From positions 2,072,110 to 2,136,109 of the forward strand of contig CM024177.1 of assembly GCA_013433145.1 (NCBI GenBank): a stretch of 64,000 bases of DNA. Direction: 5' to 3'. The notes below the pieces were generated by a model. The model worked only from the letters and a program-made list of their open reading frames with translations. It did not search any database and was not told the origin of the DNA. The stretch comes from Ascaris suum (lineage: Eukaryota; Nematoda; Chromadorea; Rhabditida; Ascarididae). The translations under genes and the position numbers were made by a program. Shown here one piece after another: positions 46,901 to 64,000 of the stretch (within the stretch, counting starts at the first letter, position 1; every line of letters starts with the position of its first letter).

Positions 46901-48778
46901 GAATACGACGAGCATAGCCATTACGCCAAAATGTGCTCATATCGATGCATCAATCAATAAAAATTTCTTTATTAACTCAAACATACATTCTATCGCTTTT
47001 TGATCGACTAATCGATTGTAGGAATAAAATGTATATCAATGGAAAGTCAAAAAATATTTGCATAAGGTACATCAATGAAAAAAAAAAATGATACCATAAT
47101 GCTTGAAAAATTAAACGGCAAGAAAGAAGGGCGAAAATATTCCCATTTTTTTTTCATCAGAAAATAATAATATATTGGAGTTAAATCTTACAGCAGTAGA
47201 AAGATACTTTTTAAAAAAAACGCACAATATTATGCTCAGAGAGAGAAATTGAAAACCGAATCGAATAAAACAATCAAAAAGGAAATCGAACTCAAAGAAT
47301 GAAAATAACAGAGAAGCATAGAAAACTCTATTTAGAGGTAGGATAATTTGTGAAGTGCGTTTTGCTTGATACGGTGTTCTTATCAAATATGTTTTGGTGA
47401 CGTTTATAGGCGTCTTCACCTCTAAAGCGATATCAGTTGAATCATTGTTTGCACGTTTACAAAGACTATTACATACAAATGAAAATAATTTTAGAAAATT
47501 TCTAATGAAATAACATTTGCAATATTTTTGAAAAATTGACTTTTTTTTTTTAATTCTCGAAATTAGAATTTATTGCTATATGAAGGCGATGAGAATAATT
47601 TCTTGAATAAAATTTATCATCAAAAATAGATAAATAAACACCACATACTAAATTACTCGCATGTATTATTGTACTTAGTAAAAAAAAAAGTATTCTATAT
47701 TTCATTCTTTATTGAGAAATGACGAATAAACACACATTAAGGGTGAAATTTTATTGTGCTATTTTGCGATTGCATCGAAAATATAAATATTTCTTTTGCA
47801 ATAAATTATTATATTTTGCAAAGATTACAATATTTTAGTGAAAATTGCAATTGCTTTCAAAATTGAAAATTTTACATTTGAAATCAGTAATAATACAAAA
47901 ATTTTACAGCATTATAAAATATTGAATTTTTTAATTGCAATGAAATTCTACATTTAAAGTCACCGATTTATCAATATTTGCTGGATTCTAAATCATTACA
48001 TAGGTGTGAAGCGAGTGATCAACAAAAGTGAAAAACTATCGATTAATCATTATTTTCAGTATTCTTTCGTGTAGACTCTTTATTTATTTCTTTTTATCAC
48101 TCCCAATTTCAGGAATTTCACCTGAAGCGAATAATGTTCCAAAACGAAGTTACAGCATCATTCCGAAGATAACAACTTATAAAGACTTGTATTCTATTTG
48201 CATTCATTTGCATTTCTTTCTAATTTTTCTTTTTATAGGCATATATAAGTGGAGAAAGATGACATTACTGCTGTCAACGTCAACTGTTGACCGCTCAGCT
48301 GTGAACAGTACCGTAAAATAGAACACAAGCGTGAATACGTGGAACAGCAATAGAGAGCGAGAATAGCGATACGTAAAACAAGCACTTTTGAAAGCAACGT
48401 TGGAACATTCGCATTACTCTTATTCATTACAGAAATTGATAAAAAGTACAAAAGGGCTAACGAAGTGCATATTTTTGTGGAAAATAGAGGTTTTAGAAGG
48501 AACATTAAATTAGATTGCTGAATTAAAGAAAAAAAAAGAGACTGAAATTATAGCTTAATGATTAGTTATGTTGTTTTCTAATAGTTGACTGCGAAAAGAA
48601 ATAATTAAGTCAGAAATTCTCAAGTTTATCTTTTCAATATTGATGAGTTATGTTTTGAATGGAAAGCCACTAAGCCGACTCAGTCATTTCACCCTTTTAT
48701 TTGCTGATTTCGTCTAAACGACGAGAATAGAGCATCGTCTATAAAAAGTCTTTTTGACTGTCTTAACGAAGCACTTCA
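46901..48778. other. AT-rich region with no recognised gene
   Basis: Many A/T homopolymers; open frames on both strands are short, biased to Phe/Ile/Lys, and match no family. Confidence 0.5.
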
Positions 48779-48968
48779 GTCACCTTGTCATCGCTTACCT
48801 CTCATCATCATATTTCCACCCTTAAACGTCTTGCCCAAAGAATTGGGCATTCAGAGTGTTCAATGCCATTCGTATATGCCAATTTTATCAGACGTTCATT
48901 CATTGCCTCTCGTCATTACGTTTATGGGTGGAAATATAGTGATGAGAGGTAAACGATGACAAGGTGAC
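48779..48968. mobile_element. Foldback element with ~51-bp inverted arms (MITE-like)
   Basis: Arms 48779-48829 (GTCACCTTGTCATCGCTTAC...) and 48918-48968 (ACGTTTATGGGTGGAAATAT...) are reverse complements at about 47 of 51 positions, separated by an 88-base loop. The loop has a small hairpin (TGCCCAAAGAATTGGGCA). There is no coding capacity. This fits a short non-autonomous foldback or MITE. I see no clear target-site duplication, and similarity outside the arms fades quickly. Confidence 0.8.
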
Positions 48969-50299
<1,331 letters not shown>

Positions 50300-53070
50300 C
50301 CGGAAATGGATCATTGCAGGCCGCACAAAGAAAACATTTTTGATGCCAAGCACTCTCCATTGCTTCGATAAATGTTTCAGTGATTGAGCATCCACATTCT
50401 ACAAATTGCAAGGTGACAGCTATTTATAGACTAATGAAATGGTTTCATGTTTTTTGAAAATTTAAACAACTTAAAAGCGTCGATGCCTTCCATAGATGAT
50501 AGCTCCTATTTTGGTTGATTCTAAGTTAGCAATCATTATTTTTAAAGAAGCCTTTTTGCAACACAACGAAAATGCTATGGATTAATGGCATGTATCGATG
50601 ACTTTTGAAGATTTCAACAATTAAGAAAAAAAAACTTCTCAATAGAAAATAGCGATTATTTTATTTGAGTATGAAAAATATTCAATCATAGGGCTATATT
50701 GACACAAAAATGAATCACTATATCTTCACCAATCACATATTACCCTTGCGTACATCTTTACTCATCATTTTAAGGTGCCGTTGAGATTTTCTTTTATTTT
50801 CATTGCTCACTAAAATTCCATCAAAAATCATTTCTGAAGGAGGAAATCGATATCGATACGTTCGTTGTTTGTTGCTATCGGGTAACATTTGTTGATTTTC
50901 CTAATCCATATGATCGGAAGCTGTTTCGTCGAATAATTTATGCACTTTTTCATTCATTCAACAATAAACAAAAGCTTTGTATCTCCTATATCGTCAATAA
51001 GAATCGACGAATAAAACATCAACATTGAAACATCAGAAATACTAACTATAATTGTTCTATGAAACGTGATTGAGCGATTAAGTAGAGCGAAAAATATGAG
51101 ACCAACAAGATGTCGAATTAAGTGCAGAAATGATAAATCAAAAGTTGCGAATTCAATTACCGAAGAAAAAAGTTTATTCAAATATTTTGTATTTTTGATT
51201 AGTTCCATGGTGAATGTAAATTATCAGGAATTTGTGCAAAAGGCCTATCACGCATGCATGCTCACACTCTCTAATTTATCCTGTCGAAGCAGGTAATCCT
51301 TTCAAAAAAGTGCTTTTTTTGCACTGCAACGTAAATTTATTAGCCTGCAATTCGAATTTAGCTGACCTAATCTAAAATACTTTCAGAATGGCCTAAAAAG
51401 TCACACTACCGTCACCATTCCATAAAATTAGCAGAAGCAGAAAAAAGAAAAAATAATAATAAAAGCATATAGTCTTTTCGGGCATCACTAAGACAATGCT
51501 TCGACCTACCAGTCAACTGAAAATAAATAAGGTTTGAGCCATATTCTATAAATTGTCGCCACAAAACTCAAAACGATAAGTAAAGCAAAATTATCGAGAG
51601 ACACAGCTGGTTGACATCTGTGGGGATATGCAACGTTATTAAAATGCGCTATTTCCTCTCTCCTTACCTCCACCCTCACTTTTGCGCATAAAAGATTTGA
51701 CAAATATTACAATGGGAATACAATTTTCTTACTTTTGCATGCGACCGGAAGTAGAGAACATTTACAGCAAATTGGGAAACCATTTTCGATCCGGAACGAA
51801 TCGCTAATTTGCATGTGACATCTATGACATTGAAAATGTTCCGAATGCCAGATGCAACCCATCGCTAATATTGCCTCTCCCTTTACACTCTCTGCAATAT
51901 TTTTAGTCGTTGATTTTTTTCAATTTGTTAGGAAAAAAATTAGACATGCATCGCTTCATATTTGTAAGCAACAACGAATTCACGAACGATTTTGCACTGG
52001 AGAAGGAAATTTGTTGCCAATGCAAGAAGCAATTCATTTTCGAAAGGAACGTGAAAATCTTCTCCGGCTATGTCAAACTTACCAGATGGTTTTTCATCGT
52101 TGCCCACTATGATCAACTACTCCATGTTCAAAATTATCGGTTTCCAGATTGCAATCCTTCTTTGTTGTACGTGACATTAGATCAATCAGCTTGAGTAGGT
52201 TCAAATTTACAGGCTACAAAAGTGTATTACTAATATGGAACTCAAAAAAGAAAATTTTTTTCTACACAATTTTGCACAATTTTGAAAGCGGAAATCATAA
52301 CTCTTAACTTTTTTAGATGCTCACATTAATGCGCGCACGTCTCACATTCAATTCGCTATCTTTGCAGAAAAATTCGCTCTATCCGCGCGCGCGCGCGCAA
52401 AAAAAAGGCCAATGAAGTGAAATTTTCTTACACGAGGATTCATTTCTTCATGATGCATTGTTCGTTGAATGATCCCTCTAAAGCTTGAGATAGAAAAGTT
52501 GAAAATAGTTGAAAAAAGATGCAACAGATAAAAATATATTTAAATATAAGGTTCTAAAACTTATTATAAGGAAATCTATTACAGGAAATGCAAAAAAAGT
52601 TACTATAAAAGCTTTCAAAAACTCTTTTCAAAAAGCCCTTTAACGCTCACATAGATCTATGATACAATTCATAGTAAAACCCACTAAGAAACGCATTTTA
52701 AACTTATTACATGATGCATATTAAGATCTTCTTCAGAAATTACTGCAAAATTCATCAACAAGAATAGAATTTAAAAAAAAAAACATGAGATTGATGACGT
52801 GGATATTTGAAGCTGCATTTCCGGTTAAGGTAGGCTGCTTTTCCGGTCAAGGCAAAATGCCTTTCCGTTTAAGGCAAACTGCTTTTCCGCTACAAACCAT
52901 TTTGAAAACTTTATTTTTTTTTTTTTTGTTGTGCGTTTGCATTTTAGGCTTACGGCTAACTTTGAGCAATGATTAAAGTTGATCATTTGCTCACCGTATG
53001 CCTCCAATAGTTGAAACCAACCATACGAAACGAAATTCGCACCTTTACACCCTTTGCATTTGTTGTCCAT
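50300..53070 (-). CDS. LIM-domain protein, 5' part (three exons)
   Basis: Minus-strand exons 53043-53070, 51733-51891 and 50300-50398 join in phase (28 + 159 + 99 bases). The protein starts MDNKCKGCKESVKGEAILAM, and the first LIM domain fits C-x2-C-x16-H-x2-H-x2-C-x2-C-x16-C-x2-C (IWHSEHFQCHRC, then ICCKC). The second begins VACKKCGCSI, continues AWHQKCFLCAAC and breaks at NDPFPG on a phase-1 donor. LIM domains are double zinc fingers for protein binding, often at actin-linked adhesions. The start near the first zinc ligand resembles PINCH- or paxillin-type LIM arrays, but I cannot assign a family. CACAG lies about 14 bases before the ATG and could be a trans-splice acceptor. The remaining exons were not found. 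Confidence 0.78.
52384..52400. repeat. Short alternating CG run in LIM intron 1
   Basis: CCGCGCGCGCGCGCGC followed by an A run; rare in this AT-rich sequence and capable of Z-form structure. Confidence 0.85.
52812..52897. repeat. Imperfect tandem repeat (~22-25 bp unit) in LIM intron 1
   Basis: About four diverged copies of a unit like GCTGCTTTTCCGGTTAAGGC lie head to tail. Confidence 0.8.
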
Positions 53071-56000
53071 TTTCCGACCGCTCACTGTGAAGTCCAATAC
53101 CGCTACTAATCTTTTTTTTTTCATAAAAGGTTCTTAGAAATTAATTTTTTTTTGGAGAAATTGATGGCTATTATTACCGAAATATGTAAATATGAAGGAG
53201 AGCATAAAAAAAGTGTACAGCTGTGAGGTTTGCATAAGTCTTGACCTGTTGCGACAACCTCCAATTGCAATTGATAATGCTATAATGGACATAGAATTCC
53301 TAAAAAGAACCTGGCAAAAAAAACCCCCCAACCATTGATGATAAGCTTGAAGTGAAATATTAACGAAGCTGCCAGGTAAAGCGAAAAATTTTGAGACAAT
53401 AAAGCGGTATACCAATTAGGCAATTTCGAATTATTTGAGTTGAGATTGACAACAATATGAATTATCGGTTGTTGAAATGATAACACAACGTTTTGCCAAC
53501 GTTAACATATGGAGATATACTCCTCCCACATGTGAGGTGGTTTATACCACAATTAGATCATTGAATAAAAAAAACTCGATCATTGAATATCCAATTTTTC
53601 TTCTTCCAACGAAACAAATTAGCTATAATTTTAGGAGGTAGACACATTTCTTTCGTTGCAATCGTGTGAGAAATACTCTTTTTTTTTTCGCCGTAAAAGT
53701 TTTTTTTTCCTTTCGTATAGTGAACGCTCCCGAAGGAAACAGCCATAATGAGCTGCATCTGTCATGTGAGAGCATTTTTTTTTTCTTAGTTGACAGTTTG
53801 TTGAAAATTTCATAAACTCTTTCACTCACTTTATCGAATTTATTATTCGTTGATCAATTTATTAAATTGATTTTTTTTTCATAGTAAAATTAGCTAAGAA
53901 ATTAGAACATTTTCAACGAATGTCAATTTCTTCATTGAGCGGCAGATTTCGGATATTGTTGGCCTGTTGAGCAGATATGTGTTGAATGTAGCAACACACA
54001 GCTCAACACACTGCAACAGCAGAATCGTCTTCGATGCGCTCGGCTCACCGCATATATCGCTTTTGCTTTTCTTGCGCTTTCTTATCCAAAAATTCTTTAA
54101 TTCCTTCTTTCTGATCGTTTTACCATTATATTTCCTCGTTGAATATTTTTTAAAGGTTTATTTAGTAAAAAAAAAAACGAATATATTTATGACGCACAAA
54201 TATTTGCAATTATATTTTTCATACATCACTTCACTTATATGAAAAAAGTTTTATTTGCATTTTCTTTAATGAATATTCAAATTACATTTTTCCATGTTTT
54301 CTCATTGTTGATTTTATTTTGTAACAATACATGGCAACGATAAAATAATAATATTAATTTATAAAATATTGTGTAATCGAAAATCTCTTTGAAATGAGAT
54401 ATATAATGGTTGTTTTTTTTTAAAGAAATCGCTTATCTTTTTATTTCAACACCTATCAGCATAGATTATTTTGTGCTCATGATTAATAATTAAATAATTG
54501 CATTGGTATATTACCTGTAACATCGAATCAACAATGTGGTTCATTCGAATAAAAGAATATGCCATCGTCATTGAAAAAATTTTGCTTGGAAATCGACTCT
54601 TAATGGGAACATTTTCATGCAAAAGATATGTTTATCCTCTCACTTATATGTAATATTTTTCATAGGAAATACTTTTTATTCCTTATATAACAACTGATTG
54701 GTTATCGATATTTTGAAAGAACAATGCTTAGACATGCTCGTCGAGTAAAAAGCCTAATGAACGAACTTCTCAAGCAATCCCAGACCACTGTACTCTGACG
54801 CAAGTCAAGCTTCTAATTTTCCTCAACGCTGCTTCATCTCACCCCCTCCCCCCGTATTTTCACCTCCCCTCTCTCATAGATGAATTGGATGAATGGAGAA
54901 TAATATGCTTAAAACAATATCTTCATTAATCGTATGAGTGGCAGTTGAAATGAAAATGTTGCTTGGGGATTTATTCTTATAAGCGATAGCTGCACCACAA
55001 AATTCCGATTTGCCCGAATGAATTTCAACTTAGAGTGTTTATCGTTGAAAGTGTGCAAAGGTGTGATTGCGATCATTCATCTTCGTGTTACGTGCTAATT
55101 TCCTCTATGCAAACAAACAAATGTTTCAAGAATTGAATTGACCAATGCATTTAGCCATCTCTTATATATTTGCAATACGTATATGAATGGGTAAATTTTT
55201 TTTTATTGCCAACAAGAATAAATTCTCAATCGATTTTCCTAAGCCTATAATTTTCCCCATTTTATTCGATAATATTTTAAAGCAAATTTCTCCAATTTTT
55301 CATTTCAATGCAATATATTCGAGTCATAAATTTCATCAGCGTATGATTTTTATTTCATTTTATTTATTTAACAATTGCTATTAGAATTGCTAAATATCGA
55401 AATATAGTTTCCGAAATATCTAAGAATAGCTGAATTTTTTTAAAATCAGCTGCAAAAATTATTGCGCTTATAACTTTATGAATCGAAACGAATTTATAGG
55501 AATGATTTTTCACTCTCATATCGGAAGCTGTCTCAGTTTAATGTTATGGAATACAACCTTAGAGCAGTAATGAATTGGTTTTTTCCTGTATTAGCTTCAA
55601 TACAACGTTATGAATTATATAGCTTCAGAGTGGTTTTTTTTTTCCTGTATTTTGCATACATCTAGAAACAAGGAAAGATAAATAAATAAAATGCACTCTT
55701 GGAAGCTGTCATGTTAAACTTTTAATCATTATAATCCTTTCTAAGAATACCTCTCTTTTCATTAATTTTTCGTTGTTGAAAAAAAAAACTCTCTCTTTTT
55801 TTTTTTTTTTTTTAAAAATATTTTTTGAAATTAATATTCAAGATTCATTTAAGCTTTTTGGCTAATCGAATAATCTCGAATTGTTCGAAGATTATTTGTC
55901 TATTTATGCGAGATTATTCATAGTATTCCGAATTAGGCGATCCTATAGTCATTTATTTACGAGCTATAAACTTTATCGGCATAGAAATGTGATTTTCTTT

Positions 56001-58214
56001 GCATTTTTTAATATAACTGTGGATTTTGCACATTCATTAACGCCTATAAAATACATCTTCGGTTATCATTAAATGTTGCGAAATTTAAATATATTTTTGT
56101 TTTCTTGACTACTTATTGAAGGTACTTTATGAGCTGTTAAGCCGTACTAACAACATCTTTGATAAAAGCTCACTATTTTAGTTCATTGTAGCTATCCGCT
56201 TAATGCGATTTTTTTTTTCAATGTATTAGCGATATTTGCCTCTCTGAGATATTATTGCAGAGATGAAACGATGGAAAAAGAAAGTAGGCACGTCTGGCAG
56301 GAAAATGCCACTCCTCCTACCTACCCACTCCCCTTCTCTAGCCTCTCGTCTCTACCACCTGCATCTCCCGCCACATTCCAGCTTATCCACTGCAAAGGTC
56401 TTTTAAAACTTAATGATATATTTCAGAATTATGTGTTGAATTCAAGTCTATGATAAGACCATAATGCGCCCCTCCCCCCGTCCTCTACAGAGCAGAAATA
56501 TTTGATAGCCAATGGGTGATCTGTGCGAAGGATAAAAGAAGACAGAGGCGGCGGCGGGGGGAGGGGGGTTGTATTTGAGGCTCGATGCTCGTAAAAAATT
56601 AGTATGTTGTTTCTTCATTTATTGAGCAGGAATGTATAGTTGGTATGTGTGTGTGTATTCGTGTGACGCTGATGGTTAGCGCTTCACAACAACAACTGTT
56701 GTTGAGAGGGCATTCGATTGGCTAATGTGAGCTGTTGTCTTGCCGCGTTCGGATCGTTGCAAGACCCTCAGGGATGAGGGGCTTCCTTCAGTTGTGTGCG
56801 CCGGGCTTCAATAAACTATGAGTGGTGCTTTTTTTTACGACAATATAAACGATGTGATCGCTGCTTCATTGCCGCTAACATATCTTCGCATTACAACCGA
56901 TCCGTTGCAAATGGCAAGCAGAACATCACTCGCGGTTGTCTCGAGACCACTTCTGGAACTCAATCGACATGAAACCATTGTCTCGACACAATTAACTCGA
57001 TTTCATTGATGCCGAAATAAACACTCAAAAGCAGCATTCCCACTTGGGAAATAATGATTGTGCTCGCAAGAAAATGTGAAGAGAGCAGACTTCTGTTTAG
57101 GCTTATAAATATGATTCTATATGACTGACTGTCTATACGTTTGTTAGGAAATAACGCCACGGAGTTCGATAATCATAACCCATAGGGTACCCGTAAAATT
57201 AGTTGATGAGTGCTGTAGGTCAAACTTCGTATAAATTGCAAAAAAAAAAAAAAAAAAAACGAAGAAAGGTGTCAAAAACATGTTATGCAATTATGCGAAG
57301 TTCTCTCCCACCTAGATTCATGCATATTCTAGAGAGTTATGCAAAATAGCGTTATTGTGACGCGTTTCGCATATATGCATCGATATATCCGTATAGTAGT
57401 TTCAAATCATGAGACATTAAAGCGGTTGGGATGAAAATTTGTGGATTACCTTTAATTGTTTAATAATAAATGCATAAAATCTTTCGAATAGATTACATTC
57501 GTTATGGAATTTTCTCGTTCAGATATATTATCAGATTTGCATATGCGGATATGAAGAAGTAAATAAACGATGAATTTTTGGATGCAAATTTTGCGAAAAG
57601 TATATATAGTGTTATCCAACTTTTTTTTAAAGCTATATCCCTATTTGGTTTTCGATTCGATGATCAATCTTTTGCTTTCATATAGGAAAATTCTAAGATT
57701 ATTTCCGGCTATATTTTTCTAGAAAGGCAATAGCAGCTAATTAGAACTGTTGCATAGATTAGAAACATTTTAGAGAGACATCAATGAACAAACAGTAATA
57801 CGCCTCTAGGGCATTTATCAAAAATTCTAGCTTTCTTTGTTACGTGATTTTTTTTTTCTGACGCAAAGGTCATTGTTGTTAAGTTAAGCATTCTCTCGGA
57901 AATATCGTCGTATAAATACAATCGTAGCAACTGCCACAAAAAAAAAAAAAAATTACTTCACAAAATGCACTTATCGCTTTTTTTTTTTCGTAGATTTGAG
58001 AGGAGAAACGAATCGAAACAAAAGCGAAGAAATTAAAACCTGTAAACCGGATTTCTAGTCTGAAATAAACACTCAAAGATGAGTTGAAATAATAGTCCTT
58101 ATAAAGCGCCCTTTTAGCATTTTTCTTTTGTGATTATTTTTTTAAAGAATTTTTTATGCTCGTATATTTGATAGTCATAAATGTTGAAATTTTCCAACAA
58201 AAAACACTTTAATT
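53071..58214. other. Region upstream of the LIM gene, no gene recognised
   Basis: AT-rich and full of homopolymers. Polypyrimidine or C-rich islands occur at 54838-54875, 56310-56380 and 56469-56479, and a G-rich tract at 56546-56568. A 63-codon plus-strand frame at 56818-57009 (MSGAFFYDNINDV...) lies in a GC-richer patch but has no recognisable relatives. The GC-richer part at 56460-56820 could be promoter-like; no specific site is claimed. Confidence 0.5.
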
Positions 58215-59518
58215 CTAATCATTTTTCAATTGAATTAATTGTTCGATAAATGAAATCTCTACATTATTGAGTTGATATTTTTGAGTAAAGCAATTTAGCA
58301 AATGGATAAATTTGTAATAATTGTGGCTTTCTTTAGATGCAATCGTCGACTCTAATGCCGCCTGATAAGAAATTTGAGCACATCATTAGATAACATATGA
58401 TGCGGAAGCATGACTAATGGTACGATCTCCTTGGATGATAAAGATCGGATTTCGTGGCTTAGCTTTCAATAAAGTTTTGATTTCTTTCAATAGTTATACC
58501 TATAGGTGCATACAGTTAAATGAGTTGAAAATTAAAGGCCTGCCATAGAGTAAAACAAGGTCAATTTTTCCATAGGTGTTTTACGTTCATGTGTCTCTTT
58601 TTCAGCAAATAAAAACTGGAGCAATGTTTCGCCTAAGTAATAGCAACGATTCATGCTTAAATCCTCTACAAGTGATTTGTTAGATTTTTTAATTGTTGGC
58701 AGTAGAGCGGCAATTGATGTTGAACGCTCTAGAAGTTTATATAATAGTTCAATGAAGTAAGTAATAGTCATAGTCACTTTAAAGATTAATAGCACATAAG
58801 GTACATAGTTGATAATTTTATCGCGAGGAAACTCACTTGTTGCGCTTAATGGCGATATATTTCGGGCTGTAGTGCTGTTCACGCCAGCAAAAGAAAACTG
58901 TATCAGATAATATTTGCGGATGCTACAAGATTATTCATATTTCTGTACCTGGATGAATACAATTGAACAGCTTTCTCCTTTGCTCTAGGTTATTATTTAT
59001 CTTCGTTATTTCCTCTCTCCAGAATGGAATGAGCTGCAGCTGCGGTTCCGATCAATATGTTTATTGACTTCCTTGAAGAATACATATGGTGTTTTATACT
59101 CATAATTCCGATTTTTCCCCAGCATCCGTATCGGCTCAACTATCCCACGCTAAAGGCCAACTGGCCCACTTTGAAACGAACATATACCCGCTCACGCATC
59201 CTTTTACATTTCCGGTGACGATTTATCACCATTCCTCGCAATTCTAGCCAGAAACGATTTCGCAAACAAAATCTTTGTCGTTTCATATCGTTTTCTCAAC
59301 GCTTTACGATGGATACTTGTATTTCGTAATAGTTGTTTGTTATAAGCTTTAAAAATATTATTGCTCATTACTACTCGCTTCCACTGTTTACATCTTGAAC
59401 GCCGATTTTGTGGGCGGCGGAAATGCTTGGCGAAAGAGAACATTTTGCAAAATGGTATACGCATATTCGTCCATAGTGTTGCATCATCAATGCTGATGAA
59501 GTAGATATTTTTTCGCAT
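58215..59518 (-). CDS. Candidate three-exon gene of unknown function
   Basis: Three open minus-strand segments join in phase: 59208-59518 (from MRKNIYFISIDD to ...DKSSPE, donor AAT|GTAAAA), 58585-58874 (acceptor GAACAG, donor GAAC|GTAAAA) and 58215-58351 (acceptor CATTAG, ending QLIQLKND and TAG). The product would be about 245 residues: a basic first exon, then a helical, Leu-rich middle (ITYFIELLYKLLERS, MNRCYYLGETLLQFLFAEKE) and end (YKFIHLLNCFTQKYQL). No family is recognised. The middle frame could instead run on to its own stop at 58532 (ending LFYSMAGL), or start at a GATACAG acceptor near 58898, so exact boundaries are uncertain. Confidence 0.35.

Positions 59519-64000
<4,482 letters not shown>

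Noticed and set aside
51990..52060. Plus-strand peptide with CCQCKKQF resembling a LIM or zinc-finger start
   Set aside because: The spacing to any His/Cys partner is wrong, and it lies in an intron of the LIM gene on the opposite strand.
52997..53070. Longer version of LIM exon 1 reading on through NFVSYGWFQLLEAY to a GTGAGC donor
   Set aside because: It is also phase-compatible but puts about 32 residues between the second Cys and the His; the upstream AAAG|GTGCGA donor gives the standard 16.

Overview
The window looks like a piece of an AT-rich nematode nuclear genome. It has multi-exon genes with short exons (about 18-294 bp), TTTCAG/TTTTAG-type acceptors, AT-rich introns, long (TA)n tracts, and a first coding exon with an acceptor-like AG two bases before the ATG, as expected for spliced-leader trans-splicing. 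The closest familiar reference for the main gene is C. elegans hum-6. The species is not identified; a clade III parasite would fit but is a guess. All genes I can support lie on the minus strand.

Layout from low to high coordinates. (1) 507-2386: a three-exon TB2/DP1/HVA22 (REEP-like) ER membrane protein gene. (2) 2387-5425: intergenic, with one well-formed orphan exon of polar sequence (3018-3290) and a 29-base C tract. (3) 5426-40018: a complete unconventional myosin VII gene in 42 coding exons. I resolved every exon boundary by hand; the splice phases agree throughout except in exon 37. The protein is about 2,129 residues: motor, four IQ motifs, MyTH4-FERM, SH3, MyTH4-FERM. Its introns hold (TA)n and other repeats, one small open reading frame for a membrane protein on the same strand (23990-24211), and an unusually long antisense reading frame (8824-9492). 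(4) 40023-50299: mostly without recognisable genes, with a decayed porin-like (VDAC-like) plus-strand stretch (46270-46900) and a foldback element (48779-48968). (5) 50300-53070: the first three exons of a LIM-domain gene; the rest of its second LIM domain was not found. (6) 53071-58214: AT-rich and apparently non-coding. (7) 58215-59518: a phase-consistent three-exon candidate gene of unknown function. (8) 59519-64000: mostly simple repeats.

The genes do not form an obvious operon or pathway. Myosin VII is an actin motor whose tail binds membrane and adhesion complexes, REEP proteins shape ER tubules, and LIM proteins often act at actin-linked adhesions. Their proximity is not evidence of a shared function. 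I found no convincing previously undescribed multi-gene system. The most useful observations are the single-base frameshift in the second FERM domain of the myosin, the shortened myosin neck, the likely trans-splice start, the nested and antisense reading frames, and the foldback element.
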